Source of the DNA: Isoetes taiwanensis
Lineage: Eukaryota > Streptophyta > Lycopodiopsida > Isoetales > Isoetaceae
Direction: 5' to 3'
NCBI GenBank assembly: GCA_021234155.1
Contig: JAJEKV010000014.1
Coordinates: 6,839,563 to 6,903,562, forward strand
Length of the DNA: 64,000 nt
Shown: positions 37,701-45,478 of the stretch, piece after piece
Layout of the letters: every line of letters begins with the position of its first letter
How positions within the stretch are numbered: position 1 is the stretch's first letter
Program-made: the position numbers and the translations under genes
The notes under the pieces: generated by a model
The model's database searches: none
The model's input: only the letters and a program-made list of their open reading frames with translations
What the model was told of the DNA's origin: nothing

Positions 37701-39775
37701 GAATCCTGAGGTCCGAAATCCATTGCTTTCAAATGGTTTTTAAATAAATAAACTGAGACCTTAATTTTAAATTTTTTTAAGTAAGCACAAAGCTGGCGTG
37801 ACAGAAAATTAAGATGTTCAAAATTTATATAAGCATAGTCAATTCTAGATGAATAGGACAAAGGAGGAACGAGCTTGATCCAAGAAAAGGAGAAAATTGG
37901 ATTTACCTAATCATTTGGGCTGACCCATTTTTCATGTACAAATACTCTCATGGCTCTGAGGCTTTGTTGTGCTTACTTCAAAAACCTCTAATACTGCCCC
38001 TTAAATGGCAAAGCAAAGCAAAGAAAATTCATATTACTGTTTATCCATGATATGCCTATCCCTTAAGCTGAACTTCTACAAAACCAATTGCTCTTTAAAT
38101 GCTGAGAAGCATGCGCCTGCTAAAACTTCAATGAAAAAGTCAGTTCAACTTGTTGACTTATAAACAGACCGAAAGTAGCTTTTCCTTCATTGGTCATGAA
38201 GGAGGGACAGTTCTGTCCTAACAATTAATGGAGCAAGGACTATCACAATTAAAAGTGGTGGGTAAGTTAATGACTTTTGAACTTAGATTGCAGAAAACAT
38301 GGAACTTTGTACCATATATAATATGTCTTCATTGGATTCTTACACTTATGAACGCCTAAAAACTATGCTGTCAAAATCTTGTAGTTTTGTTGTTTAACTC
38401 CATTTATTCTTTATTAGGTCGTGGAAGTTCCCGAGTACAAATTCAGTAGTTCAGGCACATTTCGTATTCCAAATGCTACGAACGTAAACGCGTTCTTAAG
38501 CTACATCAAGGAGCTTCCTCTAGCACCCAATCCAGAGATATTTGGTTTACATGAGAATGCAGACATCACTTGTGACCAGAATGAATCTTACGATCTTTTC
38601 AACACTGTACTTTCTCTTCAGCCTAGGGAACAGAGTAAGGGTGCTGCTGGCATGTCACGTGAAGAGATTATTGGAAAATCGTGTCGTGACATACTTGCTA
38701 TTGTCCCTGCCACTTTCGATGTTGAAGCAGTATTATTGAGATATCCAACAATGTATTCCGAGAGTATGAACACAGTTTTGACTCAAGAATGTATTCGCTA
38801 TAACAACTTGTTAACGGTCATTCGAGTTACTCTAAATGATGCATTGAAGGCACTAAAAGGGCTTGTAGTAATGTCTACGGAGCTTGAAATGCTCTGCAGT
38901 AGCATTTTTAATAATCAGGTAATCAATATTAAATTGTAACATTTGTTGTATCCATTTGATTATGTCCAATATTAAGAGGGGATTTAAACAGGTTCCTGAT
39001 TCATGGGCAAACAAGGCTTATCCTTCATTGAAGCCGTTGGCTGCGTGGGTGACAGACCTGTTGGAAAGGACTAAATTTATTAAAAATTGGATTCAGAATG
39101 GAGCGCCATCTGTGTTCTGGATCTCTGGATTTTTCTTCCCCCAGGTAATTCAGTCTTGAATATGGAAATTCAGAGGCCTATAGTTACACTTACACTTACA
39201 CTTACACTTACACTTACACTTACACTTACACTTACACTTACACTGTGCCTCAATGTTGCAGGCTTTTCTTACTGGAACACTTCAGAATTTTGCCAGGAAA
39301 TTTAGGTATGCTATAGATACTGTAAACTTCGAATTTGTTATTATCGATGATCGACCTGCAGACGCTCTCACCAGTCCACCAGAGGACGGTTGCTACATTA
39401 AAGGATTATTTCTTGAAGGTGCTCGTTGGGATTATAAGAAACATGTTTTGGGCGAATCTAGGGCCAAAGAACTATACACAGAACTTCCTGTTGTATGGTT
39501 ACGGCCTAAACAATTCAGAAAGCCGCCTTCATCAGGAGTTTACGAATGTCCTGTATATAAAACGCTTGTTCGAGCAGGTATGTGGGCATATTCTTCTACT
39601 AAGTGCCCCTTTCTCAATTGAGGTTTAATATGGAGGACGATTTATGTGTGCAGGTACACTCTCTACGACTGGTCATTCCACAAATTTTGTCATGTACATA
39701 GAATTGCCTACAGACAAGGAACAGTCGCACTGGATTAACAGAGGTGTGGGTCTCTTCACATCCCTCGCTTATTAA
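21..39775 (+). CDS. Single-headed inner-arm axonemal dynein heavy chain (DNAH3/7/12 type), 5' partial, 44 exons
   Basis: ATP-driven motor of the sperm flagellum inner arm. Exons placed by GT-AG sites and reading frame: 21-56, 151-335, 409-503, 4756-4940, 5261-5506, 5579-5932, 6086-6349, 6422-6811, 6919-7146, 15579-15671, 20677-20838, 20939-21070, 21352-21609, 21685-21953, 23535-23721, 23809-24096, 26109-26252, 26354-26545, 26996-27421, 27659-28705, 28779-28940, 29560-29796, 29931-30098, 30232-30540, 30645-30995, 31074-31325, 31714-31878, 31951-32124, 33143-33445, 33528-33686, 33752-34048, 34136-34333, 34445-34570, 34652-34924, 36047-36151, 36225-36440, 36533-36715, 36802-36954, 37179-37529, 37606-37710, 38418-38918, 38992-39144, 39262-39577, 39654-39775. 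They join in frame to 3,519 residues and a TAA stop. Tail and linker exons run to about 21070. Then come AAA1 ([11 protein letters not shown], Walker B CFDEFNR), AAA2 (GPTGAGKS), AAA3 (GDTGTGKT), AAA4 (GVGGSGRQS), stalk coiled coils and microtubule-binding tip (about 30645-33250), AAA5, AAA6 and the C-terminal domain. Family chains are about 4,000 residues, so roughly 500 N-terminal residues lie upstream. The first two exons are the least certain. Confidence 0.93.
560..1955 (-). mobile_element. Degenerate LINE copy E, RT and C-terminal part
   Basis: Lies antisense in the dynein intron 504-4755. Broken reading frames match the other LINE copies of this window. From about 1955 downward there is an RT palm segment around a RKAFD motif where the usual first catalytic Asp region reads VNS. 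It is followed, after an apparent internal deletion near 1665, by the [11 protein letters not shown] segment, an LLSRMIRSK segment (about 1250) and the ADGF segment (about 860), and it fades out after a zinc-knuckle-like region near 560-700. No 3' hairpin or tail is visible, so the copy is truncated or eroded at that end. Several stops make it inactive. Confidence 0.75.
2098..3674 (+). mobile_element. Internally deleted Copia LTR retrotransposon, sense to dynein
   Basis: Two copies of an LTR end surround a short interior. One runs about 2098-2239 and the other about 3531-3674; both finish in CTTAACA. The first LTR may extend further upstream, perhaps to about 1965. The methionine-tRNA primer site TGGTATCAGAGC follows at 2242-2253. 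A degraded gag begins at 2515. A CX2CX4HX4C zinc knuckle is readable at 3138-3179, and the protease motif LDSGGS lies near 3350. Integrase, RT, RNase H and the polypurine tract are missing: the protease runs almost directly into the 3' LTR, which indicates a large internal deletion. It lies in the 4.25-kb dynein intron. Confidence 0.8.
3690..4090 (-). mobile_element. Copia gag fragment
   Basis: Reading the minus strand gives [12 protein letters not shown] and then a segment resembling the gag of the larger Copia element at 7945-12892 ([12 protein letters not shown] compared with [12 protein letters not shown]). The frame is broken by several stops. It directly abuts the 3' LTR of the plus-strand Copia remnant, so the latter may have inserted next to or into it. 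From 4090 to the exon at 4756 I recognise nothing apart from a short tandem duplication of the motif TCCAGCTCTGC near 4240-4263. Confidence 0.6.
7290..7660 (-). mobile_element. Copia RNase H fragment
   Basis: The minus strand near 7420-7475 encodes the Copia RNase H signature YSDADHAG followed by a DDRRS stretch. The flanking sequence is too broken to read as a frame. The fragment sits between the dynein exon ending at 7146 and the Copia element starting at 7945. The stretch 7661-7939 shows nothing identifiable. Confidence 0.6.
7945..8098 (-). repeat. 3' LTR of the Copia element
   Basis: Matches 12714-12892 over its length except for about 25 bp missing after position 8013 and a few substitutions. 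It is preceded by the target duplication ATGTC and followed on the plus strand by CCCCTTCT, the complement of the polypurine tract. Confidence 0.93.
8150..12480 (-). pseudogene. Copia gag-pol polyprotein, broken
   Basis: Minus-strand order is gag (LDGSNY near 12470, zinc knuckle [14 protein letters not shown] near 11800), protease (MLDSGAS near 11400), integrase (HHCC zinc region about 10980-10870, then the DDE core), reverse transcriptase (catalytic YVDDVI near 9110) and RNase H (TDADHAG near 8600). Lesions: no in-frame ATG survives upstream of the gag homology; an 11-bp tandem duplication at 10577-10598 shifts the frame in the integrase core; a TAG interrupts the end of RT near 8712; a second stop lies near 8640; and a frameshift occurs near 8510 inside RNase H. 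The element therefore cannot make a full polyprotein. Confidence 0.9.
12714..12892 (-). repeat. 5' LTR of the Copia element
   Basis: Longer copy of the LTR. It borders the tRNA primer site at 12702-12713 and the second ATGTC target duplication at 12893-12897, which defines the 5' end of the element on the minus strand. Confidence 0.93.
12990..13678 (-). mobile_element. LINE copy A, 3' end only, with (TTTC)n tail
   Basis: 5'-truncated LINE reading on the minus strand from 13678 to its tail at about 12990-13017. It carries the zinc-knuckle remnant [11 protein letters not shown], a PIP box QTEITNFF (13424-13447), a lysine-rich region and the terminal GIMNYFA. Next come a hairpin built on AGGAGG/CCTCCT (about 13100-13118), a second hairpin at 13036-13050 (AGACCC, loop TTC, GGGTCT on the minus strand), AATAAATC, and the TTTC tail. 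The first 20 bases of the copy are repeated in tandem at its 5' end. It adjoins the tail of copy B. The stretch 12898-12989 is plain flank. Confidence 0.88.
13679..15405 (-). mobile_element. LINE copy B, RT C-terminal half to 3' tail
   Basis: Longest intact frame of the LINE family: 515 codons from 15404 to 13857. It begins at DADD, where the RT catalytic motif would normally read YADD, so the 5' truncation lies at or just before the catalytic loop. Downstream are the thumb and connection regions, a CPMC...HFIFTC zinc knuckle (about 14340-14280), a canonical PIP box QTEITNFF at 14100-14123, a lysine-rich nuclear-localisation-like stretch and a terminal GIMNYFAA. The 3' UTR (13856 down to 13708) has two hairpins, including 13730-13744, then AATAAATC and a (TTTC)n tail at about 13679-13707 instead of poly(A). 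The reading frame is open but lacks the N-terminal half. The 15406-15578 flank shows nothing. Confidence 0.9.
16016..16520 (-). mobile_element. LINE copy D, divergent 3' end with (TTTC)n tail
   Basis: Related to copies A-C. It reads from the zinc-knuckle region ([11 protein letters not shown] near 16490) through a K/R-rich segment to SGITLYF, the counterpart of GIMNYF. It then has GGTCTCATAGACCC and a TTTC tail at about 16018-16036. The segment corresponding to the PIP box is absent or shifted out of frame. The part of the 3' UTR between the hairpin and the tail is shorter than in A-C. It starts within about 15 bases of the breakpoint used by A and C. It is a separate, older subfamily member. 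15672-16015 is otherwise unremarkable intron. Confidence 0.75.
16628..16755. repeat. Two-copy tandem repeat of about 60 bp with CCCTAA-like motifs
   Basis: The block beginning CTTAACACAAACCCTAATTC occurs twice, at about 16628-16685 and 16691-16755. Each copy contains C-rich motifs reminiscent of, but not equal to, the plant telomere unit. No function is apparent. Confidence 0.7.
16890..18422 (-). mobile_element. Host LINE: end of ORF1, endonuclease and pre-RT segment
   Basis: Minus-strand LINE sequence interrupted by copy C. From 18422 downward it shows the end of an ORF1-like protein ([10 protein letters not shown]), then an APE-type endonuclease. Readable endonuclease motifs are LSETHE (about 18115) and DFNAR (about 17795; the usual preceding Gly is Cys). 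A basic pre-RT segment beginning [17 protein letters not shown] runs from about 17195 to 16890. RT is missing after that. Frameshifts and stops interrupt the frame, so this is a remnant. It continues on the other side of copy C at 19228. Confidence 0.78.
18423..19227 (+). mobile_element. LINE copy C, 3' end only, (CTTC)n tail, nested in another LINE
   Basis: Plus-strand LINE 3' end starting at AACATGGTTGAG, the same point as copy A. A 153-codon frame (18430-18891) includes [11 protein letters not shown], a PIP box QTEITDFF (18625-18648), a K/R-rich region and GIMNYFAA. The 3' UTR has the AGGAGG...CCTCCT hairpin and a hairpin at 19012-19026, then AATAAATC and roughly 180 bp of CTTC-like repeats. 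The left flank ends TCCTTC and the same letters recur where the host LINE resumes, a possible short target duplication. The host ORF1 appears to continue across the insertion. Confidence 0.85.
19228..20000 (-). mobile_element. Host LINE: ORF1 segment
   Basis: Continuation of the minus-strand LINE interrupted by copy C. It encodes fragments such as [19 protein letters not shown] (about 19350-19290) and an upstream coiled-coil-like stretch near 19780-19580 with frame breaks. I assign it to ORF1 from its position 5' of the endonuclease segment and from frame continuity with 18422, not from a recognised domain. From about 20000 to the exon at 20677 I see no coding sequence. Confidence 0.55.
22555..22960. 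repeat. Three degenerate tandem copies of about 150 bp
   Basis: Three successive blocks share GAAGAATGA..., GCTT(A/G)CAAGC(T/A)GGAGG and CC(T/A)AGGATGG-like segments, about 150 bp apart, in the dynein intron 21954-23534. The third contains GGGGAAG followed by TGTTGGAG, which looks like a polypurine tract and LTR start, so the array may derive from retrotransposon ends. The copies are diverged and without reading frames. Confidence 0.5.
23099..23330 (-). mobile_element. Copia LTR remnant with Met-tRNA primer site
   Basis: GCTCTGATACCA at 23099-23110 is the complement of the Copia primer-binding site. Plus-strand sequence after it, starting TAGGG and running to about 23330, has the position of a 5' LTR read on the minus strand. 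The internal part expected below 23099 is not recognisable as gag, so only the end of an old element remains. Confidence 0.6.
24590..25790 (-). mobile_element. Eroded Copia pol fragment (RNase H and RT)
   Basis: The minus strand near 25660-25610 reads [19 protein letters not shown], matching the Copia RT block that follows the first catalytic Asp. Near 25250-25140 there is a second RT/RNase H-like region. A C-terminal RNase H-like stretch is near 24800-24650. A purine-rich AAAGGGGGAG on the minus strand near 24590-24600 could be the polypurine tract. Frames are broken throughout. It lies in the dynein intron 24097-26108; the remainder of that intron (24097-24589 and 25791-26108) is uninformative. 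Confidence 0.55.
29376..29435 (+). mobile_element. Very short LINE 3' end
   Basis: GGTCTCATAGCCC, then GTAGACACAAATAAAC, then TCTTCC-rich sequence. This follows the same order as the 3' hairpin, AATAAA and pyrimidine tail of LINE copies A-C. Only about 60 bp are present, so it would be an extreme 5' truncation inside the dynein intron 28941-29559. Confidence 0.55.
30082..30216 (+). repeat. Tandem duplication of an exon-intron border in the dynein gene
   Basis: About 61 bp covering the last bases of the exon that ends at 30098 plus the start of the next intron (30082-30142) is repeated at 30154-30216, with the words CAATTCTGGGGAG and ATAATCCACTAAT in both. The first copy keeps the splice donor GT. 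In the second the donor reads AT (30172-30173), so only the original site can be used. Confidence 0.85.
32319..32350 (-). mobile_element. Possible LINE 3' hairpin remnant
   Basis: The minus strand reads GGCCTCATAGACTCTTTGG and then ATCTTTACTCGACC, a diverged version of the 3' hairpin of LINE copies A-C. No tail or coding part can be confirmed. The rest of the dynein intron 32125-33142 shows nothing else. Confidence 0.3.
35608..35660 (+). repeat. tRNA-like head, possible SINE
   Basis: GGTAGCTCAGTGGTAGTGC resembles a tRNA A box, and GATTCAAAG, 40 bases further on, resembles a B box. No cloverleaf with paired acceptor stem is evident, so I read it as a SINE head or tRNA pseudogene in the dynein intron 34925-36046. 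A degenerate duplicated GTGCCTCTGGG block at about 35040-35130 is the only other repeat seen in that intron. Confidence 0.35.
39184..39244 (+). repeat. TTACAC hexanucleotide array
   Basis: About ten perfect units of TTACAC in the last but one dynein intron. The array ends only 17 bases before the acceptor at 39261 and so occupies the branch-point and polypyrimidine region. Confidence 0.95.
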
Positions 39776-39972
39776 AGAGGGACGAAACCCGTCTCAGCGT
39801 TAATCCTGGCCTGGGCACACAATTTGTGCCCCACATTGTATCTTTTAAAAGCTCATTGTATCTTAGAAGCTTGGCTTCAACAAATATGTATCATATATCA
39901 TTTTCCATGCAATAATTCTCTCCTTTATGTGTGGTGTGGGAGAGAAAACTGTATCATATCTTTTGTTCGTGG

Positions 39973-39978
39973 AATAAA
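39973..39978 (+). promoter_or_regulatory. Likely poly(A) signal of the dynein gene
   Basis: AATAAA about 200 bases after the stop codon at 39773-39775, in AT-rich sequence. It is the first plausible signal downstream; position is the only evidence. From 39980 to 40690 there is no gene; a 16-bp GC palindrome (CCCTCCCCGGGGAGGG) sits near 40334. Confidence 0.4.
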
Positions 39979-40690
39979 TTTCTTTTGTGCGAGCCATTTC
40001 ATGCATCAAATTAAGGGAGTTAATATATGTACAGAATATATAAAGTTAGGGTGGTACTCGTGTCTTTGGTGGAGGAGGCACTCCTGGCTATGTAATTAAT
40101 CCCAAAATCCAACCTTGCCTTGTGACATTGCGAACCTTACTCCCTTTTTTTTCCTCGAATTCGGGCGCGCCTCGACAAGTTGATTGCTTTAAAACCTGAC
40201 AATATTATTTGATGATGGAGATGGAGATTAGAGATGCAATGTCAGGTGCACCTATATGAGACGAGGATAAGGCAACCTTCTCACATAACCGTTAATATCT
40301 ATATATTTATCCCTCATATATATACCCTCCCCACCCTCCCCGGGGAGGGTATTGGTCTTGTGTTTGTCAACTTATGTTGAGCAATATTGTTTACGTACTC
40401 GTATTTTATATTTACATACGTCTCGTACCTTCCTCACAGTACTATACATACTATACCTATAAGTTGACATGTCAAATTGAGCTCTTGTTTTATTAATATT
40501 GTATTTAATGTATTAATATGTAAAGTACGTATAATACGTACTTAAAAAAATAGTGTCTAAATGATATTAGACCAATAGAATTGATAAAATTATACATTAG
40601 GAAAAATACGTTATTATATGTTATTATAGAATAGGAGCAAAAAAACACATTAGGAGACTTTAGACATTAGGGAAATTATAGAATTGTAGT

Positions 40691-42470
40691 TTAAAGAAAA
40701 AAAAATCGGAGACAACTAGTTCAGGCAACAACCCTACTAGCAGTTCAGGACACCTACTATGGTCAAAAAGTCACATGACTTTAGTCTTACAATGTCATTT
40801 ATTTTCCAAAATAAGACTCTTGACAAACGGGTAGTTCAAAACCTGCATTAAAAAACTTAACATAAAGTTTTGCATGACATGCATGAATGCCAAATTGCAT
40901 GCCAATCATTTGTGCTTTGTTTTCTCATTTGGATCGGTTCAATAATATAGTGCCATGACAGAAATACCATCTGGTCCTTTCTACATGGAAAGCAACACAT
41001 AATATTTGCGTAATATCAGAATGTTTTGTAATCCATCTATTCACTCTTAATGTTTAACATAAACAGAGATACCATAAAAAGTGAGCTGCAGTAATAGCCT
41101 GTAGTTTGAAGCCTTCAAAATTTGTATTCCAGCAGCCTGAGTAAGCAGTCTCGTTCACCATGTTTTTTCTTGTTCACCATGCTTTTTCTTGATCCATACA
41201 CCCGTTTGAGATAGAACACACCATAACAGCAAAAAGGAGCATAATGGGAGAAGAAATACCACGTACCTGCAGCTAACCATGTAAACATTAGCGATAATCT
41301 CGGTAATGATACAAGGGCCAAAAGGTACATTGGGTATTTCTTGGCTTATCACCCCTCACCCATTGTATCTTTTGCTCTTGATTAGTAACAGCCTACTAAG
41401 AATGTAAAGATCAAAAGAAACCATTTTTGTCCAAACCTTACATAATTGTACACCAGGTCTTTCAATTACCTTGGTGTAATATTCAAACTAGCATATAATA
41501 AATATGGCACCGTACAAGTTTACACCACTTAGATTGGTCATGCTTTAAAATGGATGCTCCTGCATTTACTATTTGTATGTTTTTTAAGAAATCTTAGGCA
41601 ATTTGTTAAAGCAGACTAGCATATGTTTTAGAACAATAGATATATCGATGGCAGCTATCTTTTCTTAACCCTATGTTAATCTTTAGTATCTTAACTCATT
41701 TTAAATTTAAAGAAAAGCCTTATCTAGTAAAAAAATGGTTTTAAGGCCCTTCTTATTATCTCCATTTGTTCTTACATATAGAGTAGAGAAAATAAATATA
41801 AGCATAAGTAGAGCAAATACTCTAAAGCCATCAGATATCTACAGGTTTTCCTTAATCTCTTATGTCCTGCTTTGATCATAAGAATGGAAATGCAAAGTCA
41901 TACCTAAAGATAATCTTCGTCAGATAATCAGGACATATTGTTCAGAGGCCATGTTTTCTTACAGCATCCAGCCTGTTCTCTATTGGAACCACCATTTTGT
42001 TTTGCCAAATGGCCTGCATTGCGATGTCTATATCAATGCTTGGCTTCAAAGCCTCTCTGCTCCCACCTTTCAATTCATTTATACAATCCCCAATCTACCA
42101 ACAAAATTTTCAGCCAAAGAGTTTTGTTGCCTAGACTTCTGTATGCAGCAAACCCTCTTCTTCTAATCCATACTCTTCTTCTAGTCCATGGCGACCAGAT
42201 CAATTAACCAGATGCAGACAAAATCTATCTCTCTAGCTATCAATTGTCAACAGGGAGTATGCACCAGCTGCAGGCTGTGCGCGAACCCTAGATGTGGCTA
42301 TGCCATATTTCTTCCAATCAAGTATTCGACCCAATTTGCATGTGCTCTTTACACATACTAAATTAATTATGGATGCCAATGTTTAATTTCGCCCAATAGG
42401 TCTTAGCTCTGCCATTGCTGTGCATGTCAGTGCTCTGGCAATCACGATCTTCCAGTTCTTTCGAAAAGAA
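40691..42470 (+). repeat. 1.75-kb direct repeat, copy 1
   Basis: Aligns with 43746-45478 from GAGACAACTAGTTCAGGCAA near its start to CACGATCTTCCAGTTCTT at its end. It has about 75 bp near 41910-41985 that copy 2 lacks. No convincing gene: the small minus-strand frames in the two copies do not agree with each other. Confidence 0.85.
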
Positions 42471-42670
42471 TTTCCACCCTAGAATTTTGTATTACATTCT
42501 AAAGGATCCCTTATTTCCAAACAGAAGTCATAGAAGTAAACTTATCCATTTTATGAGGTATAAATATCCTTAAAGTTCTAAAACAGGACAATTCCCAATG
42601 GGCTTATTTCCAATAGGATACATCAAGTTTTTGCATATTTTGCACGTGAGAATTTTTCCCAATAAATGGG

Positions 42671-42912
42671 CAAAAGTATGCTGGTGGGGTACAAAAAAAC
42701 GCCCCAGCACTTAAATCAGCACCCTGCACCTGTTATTCTATCATAGTATTCCACTTGTCATTCATTGGAACTGATACATATTTCTATTGATTACCTGATT
42801 ACCATGTGCTAGTACTAGTAACACCCTAAACAAGATGCCACATGGGGTGCTATATGAGTGCTGTCAGCATGTGTCCGGACGCCTGCTTTTGTACCCCACC
42901 AGCATACTTTTG
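42671..42912. mobile_element. MITE-like element with 26-bp perfect terminal inverted repeats
   Basis: CAAAAGTATGCTGGTGGGGT begins the left end and continues to 42696. Its exact complement occupies 42887-42912. The element is 242 bp and non-coding. No clear target duplication could be read, so the superfamily is not assigned. It lies between the two 1.75-kb direct repeats; the remaining spacer (42471-42670, 42913-43745) shows no gene. Confidence 0.85.
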
Positions 42913-43745
42913 TCCAGATAGGTTTTTCAAGTCACCTGCATGTTTTATATTTCTTAGCACATAATGCCCTACTTGAATTAACTCAATGACCCTTCCCGAT
43001 AGGTTGGGTTTGCCTTTATGCAGGCATAAGGCACAAGCTTATTCCAGGCATAACTTGTTCAGCATTTTTTAACACACATGTTAACCATGTTCGTGTACAT
43101 AATATAAGAAAAATTCTACCTCCAACCCTAGGGTTACTTAGACTTCTATTTTTCTTTTCTAGAAAAAAATTGTCATTATACTGTAACTATAGGGTGGTGC
43201 ACCCCTTATTTGTTGCAGTAGGGGTCTGCCATAATCCTATAGTTCATTTTTAGGCCCAAAATATCAAATGTACTCAGCTATTTCACAAATTTAAAATCGT
43301 ACCTTTATTGATCCTTTTGTGATCAGTTGCAACATGCCATAGCATAGTCAAATGGCATGCTATCATAGTTTTTGCAATCCTTATAGCAAAGCATGGTCAA
43401 ATGGCATGCCAGTATAATTTGTTTGTAGCGACTTTCAATTTTAGAAAGTTCAAACTATAATCATCCATTATCTCTTTCTATCAAATAAAAATTGATATGC
43501 AAAGCTTTGTCATACCTATTGCATAACTCGGTCATGCAATGTTGTTGGCACCGTATCCAATAGGAGATAGAACCAAGGTCCGTGTTCCAGACAAGTGGCA
43601 CTTCAAGTTGTACTCAGCTTGAGCATCATCACTATCCTGAAATCATTGGATCATTTGCATTAAAAATTTCAAAGTATCAAGTTTTGCTCATTTTACTATC
43701 AACAGATAAAATGTCACACTGGTAAAACCAAAGCAATGAAATCTC

Positions 43746-45478
43746 TAAAAGAAAAAACCAGAGACAACTAGTTCAGGCAACAGCTCTACTAGCAGTTCTA
43801 GCTACATCGGTCAATCCCTCGGTAGCCTTATCATTCCATACAATAACCGAGCTAGCATGACTTGTCTTACAATGTCACTTGACAAAGGGATAGTTCAAAA
43901 CCTACATTCAGAAACTTAACATAAAGTCTTGCATGACATGCATGAATGCCAAATTTCATGCCAGTCATTTGTACTTTGTTTTCTCATTTGGATCGATTTA
44001 ATAATACAGTGCCATGAAAGGAAAACCATCTGGTCTTTTCTACATGGAAAGCAAAGAAAAACATAATGTTATTTGCTTAACATCAAAATGTTTTGTAATC
44101 CACCTATTCACTCTTAATGTTTACGTAAATAGAGATACCATAAAAAGTGAGCTTCTGCAGTAATAGCCTATAGTTTGAGGCCTTCAAAATTTGTATTCCA
44201 TCAGCCTAAGTAAGCAGCCCAGTTCACCATGCTTTTTCTTGTTCGCCATGCTTTTTCTTGATCCATATACCCGTTTGAGCTAGAACACACCATAACAACA
44301 AAAGGATCACAATGGAAGAAGAAATACCACGTACGCGCAGCAAACCATGTAAACATTAGAGATAATCTCGGTAATGATATAAGGGCCAAAAGGTACATTG
44401 GGTATTTCATGGCTTATCGTCCCTTAGCCAATGTACCTTTTGTTCTTGATTAATAACAACCTACTAAGAATGTAAAAATCAAAAGAAAGCATTTTTGTGA
44501 AAACCTTACATATCTGTTATCTTTGGCAGATATAGATTTGGATTTCTAGGAGAAGATATTGTACATCAGGTCTTTCAATTACCTTGGTGCAATATTTAAA
44601 CTAGCATATAATAAGCATGGCCCTGTACAAGTTTACACTACTTACATGGGTCATGCTTTAAAATGGATGCCCTTGTATTTACTATTTTTATGTTTTTGAA
44701 GAAACCTTAGGCATTTGTTAAAGCAGACTAGCATATCTGTTAGAACAATAGATATATTGATGGCAGCTATCTTTTCTTAACCCTATGTTATTCTTTACGA
44801 TCCGTAACTCATTTTAAATTTAAAGAAAAGCCTTATCTAGTAAAAAATGGTTTTAAGGCCCTTCCTATTATCTCCATCTGTTCTTACATATAGAGCAGAG
44901 AAAATAAATATAAGCCTAAGCAGAGGAAACACTCTAAAGCCAGCATATATTTATAGTTTTTCCTTAATCTCTTGTGTCCTGCTTTGATTATAAGAATGGA
45001 AATGCAAAGTCATACCTGAAGATAATACCACCATTTCGTTTTGCCAAATGGCCTGCATTGCTATCTCCATATCAACATTTGGCTTCATAACCTCTCTGCT
45101 CCCACCTTTAAATTCATTTATACAATCCCCAATCTACCAGAATTTTTCTAGCCAAAGAGTTTGTTCCTAGACTTCTGTATACAGCAGATTCTCTCCTTCT
45201 AATTCATACTCTTCTTCTGAGCCATGGCTGCCAGTCCAACTAACCAGATGCAGACGAAATATGTCTCTCTGGCTATCAATTATCAACAGGGAGTATGCAT
45301 TGGCCGCATGATGTGAGCGAACCCTAAGTGTGGCTATGCCATGTTTCTTCCAATCAAGTTTTTGACCCAATTTGCATGTGCTTTTCCACATACTAAATAG
45401 ATTAGGGATGTCAATATTTAATTTTGTTGTGCATTCCAGTGCTCTAGCAATCACGATCTTCCAGTTCTTCCAAAAAGA
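43746..45478 (+). repeat. 1.75-kb direct repeat, copy 2
   Basis: Second copy of the block at 40691-42470, with a roughly 50-bp segment near 44510-44560 not seen in copy 1 and scattered substitutions. From 45479 to 46509 I find no recognisable gene. Confidence 0.85.

Noticed and set aside
39184-39244. Regular short repeats as a CRISPR array
   Set aside because: Units are six bases without spacers; this is a microsatellite in a eukaryotic intron.
21-39775. Outer-arm or double-headed inner-arm dynein
   Set aside because: The AAA1, stalk and C-terminal sequences fit the short single-headed DNAH3/7/12 class, and land plants are known to lack outer-arm heavy chains.
40691-45478. The 1.75-kb direct repeats as LTRs of a single retrotransposon
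   Set aside because: No tRNA primer site, polypurine tract, TG/CA ends or target duplication could be found.
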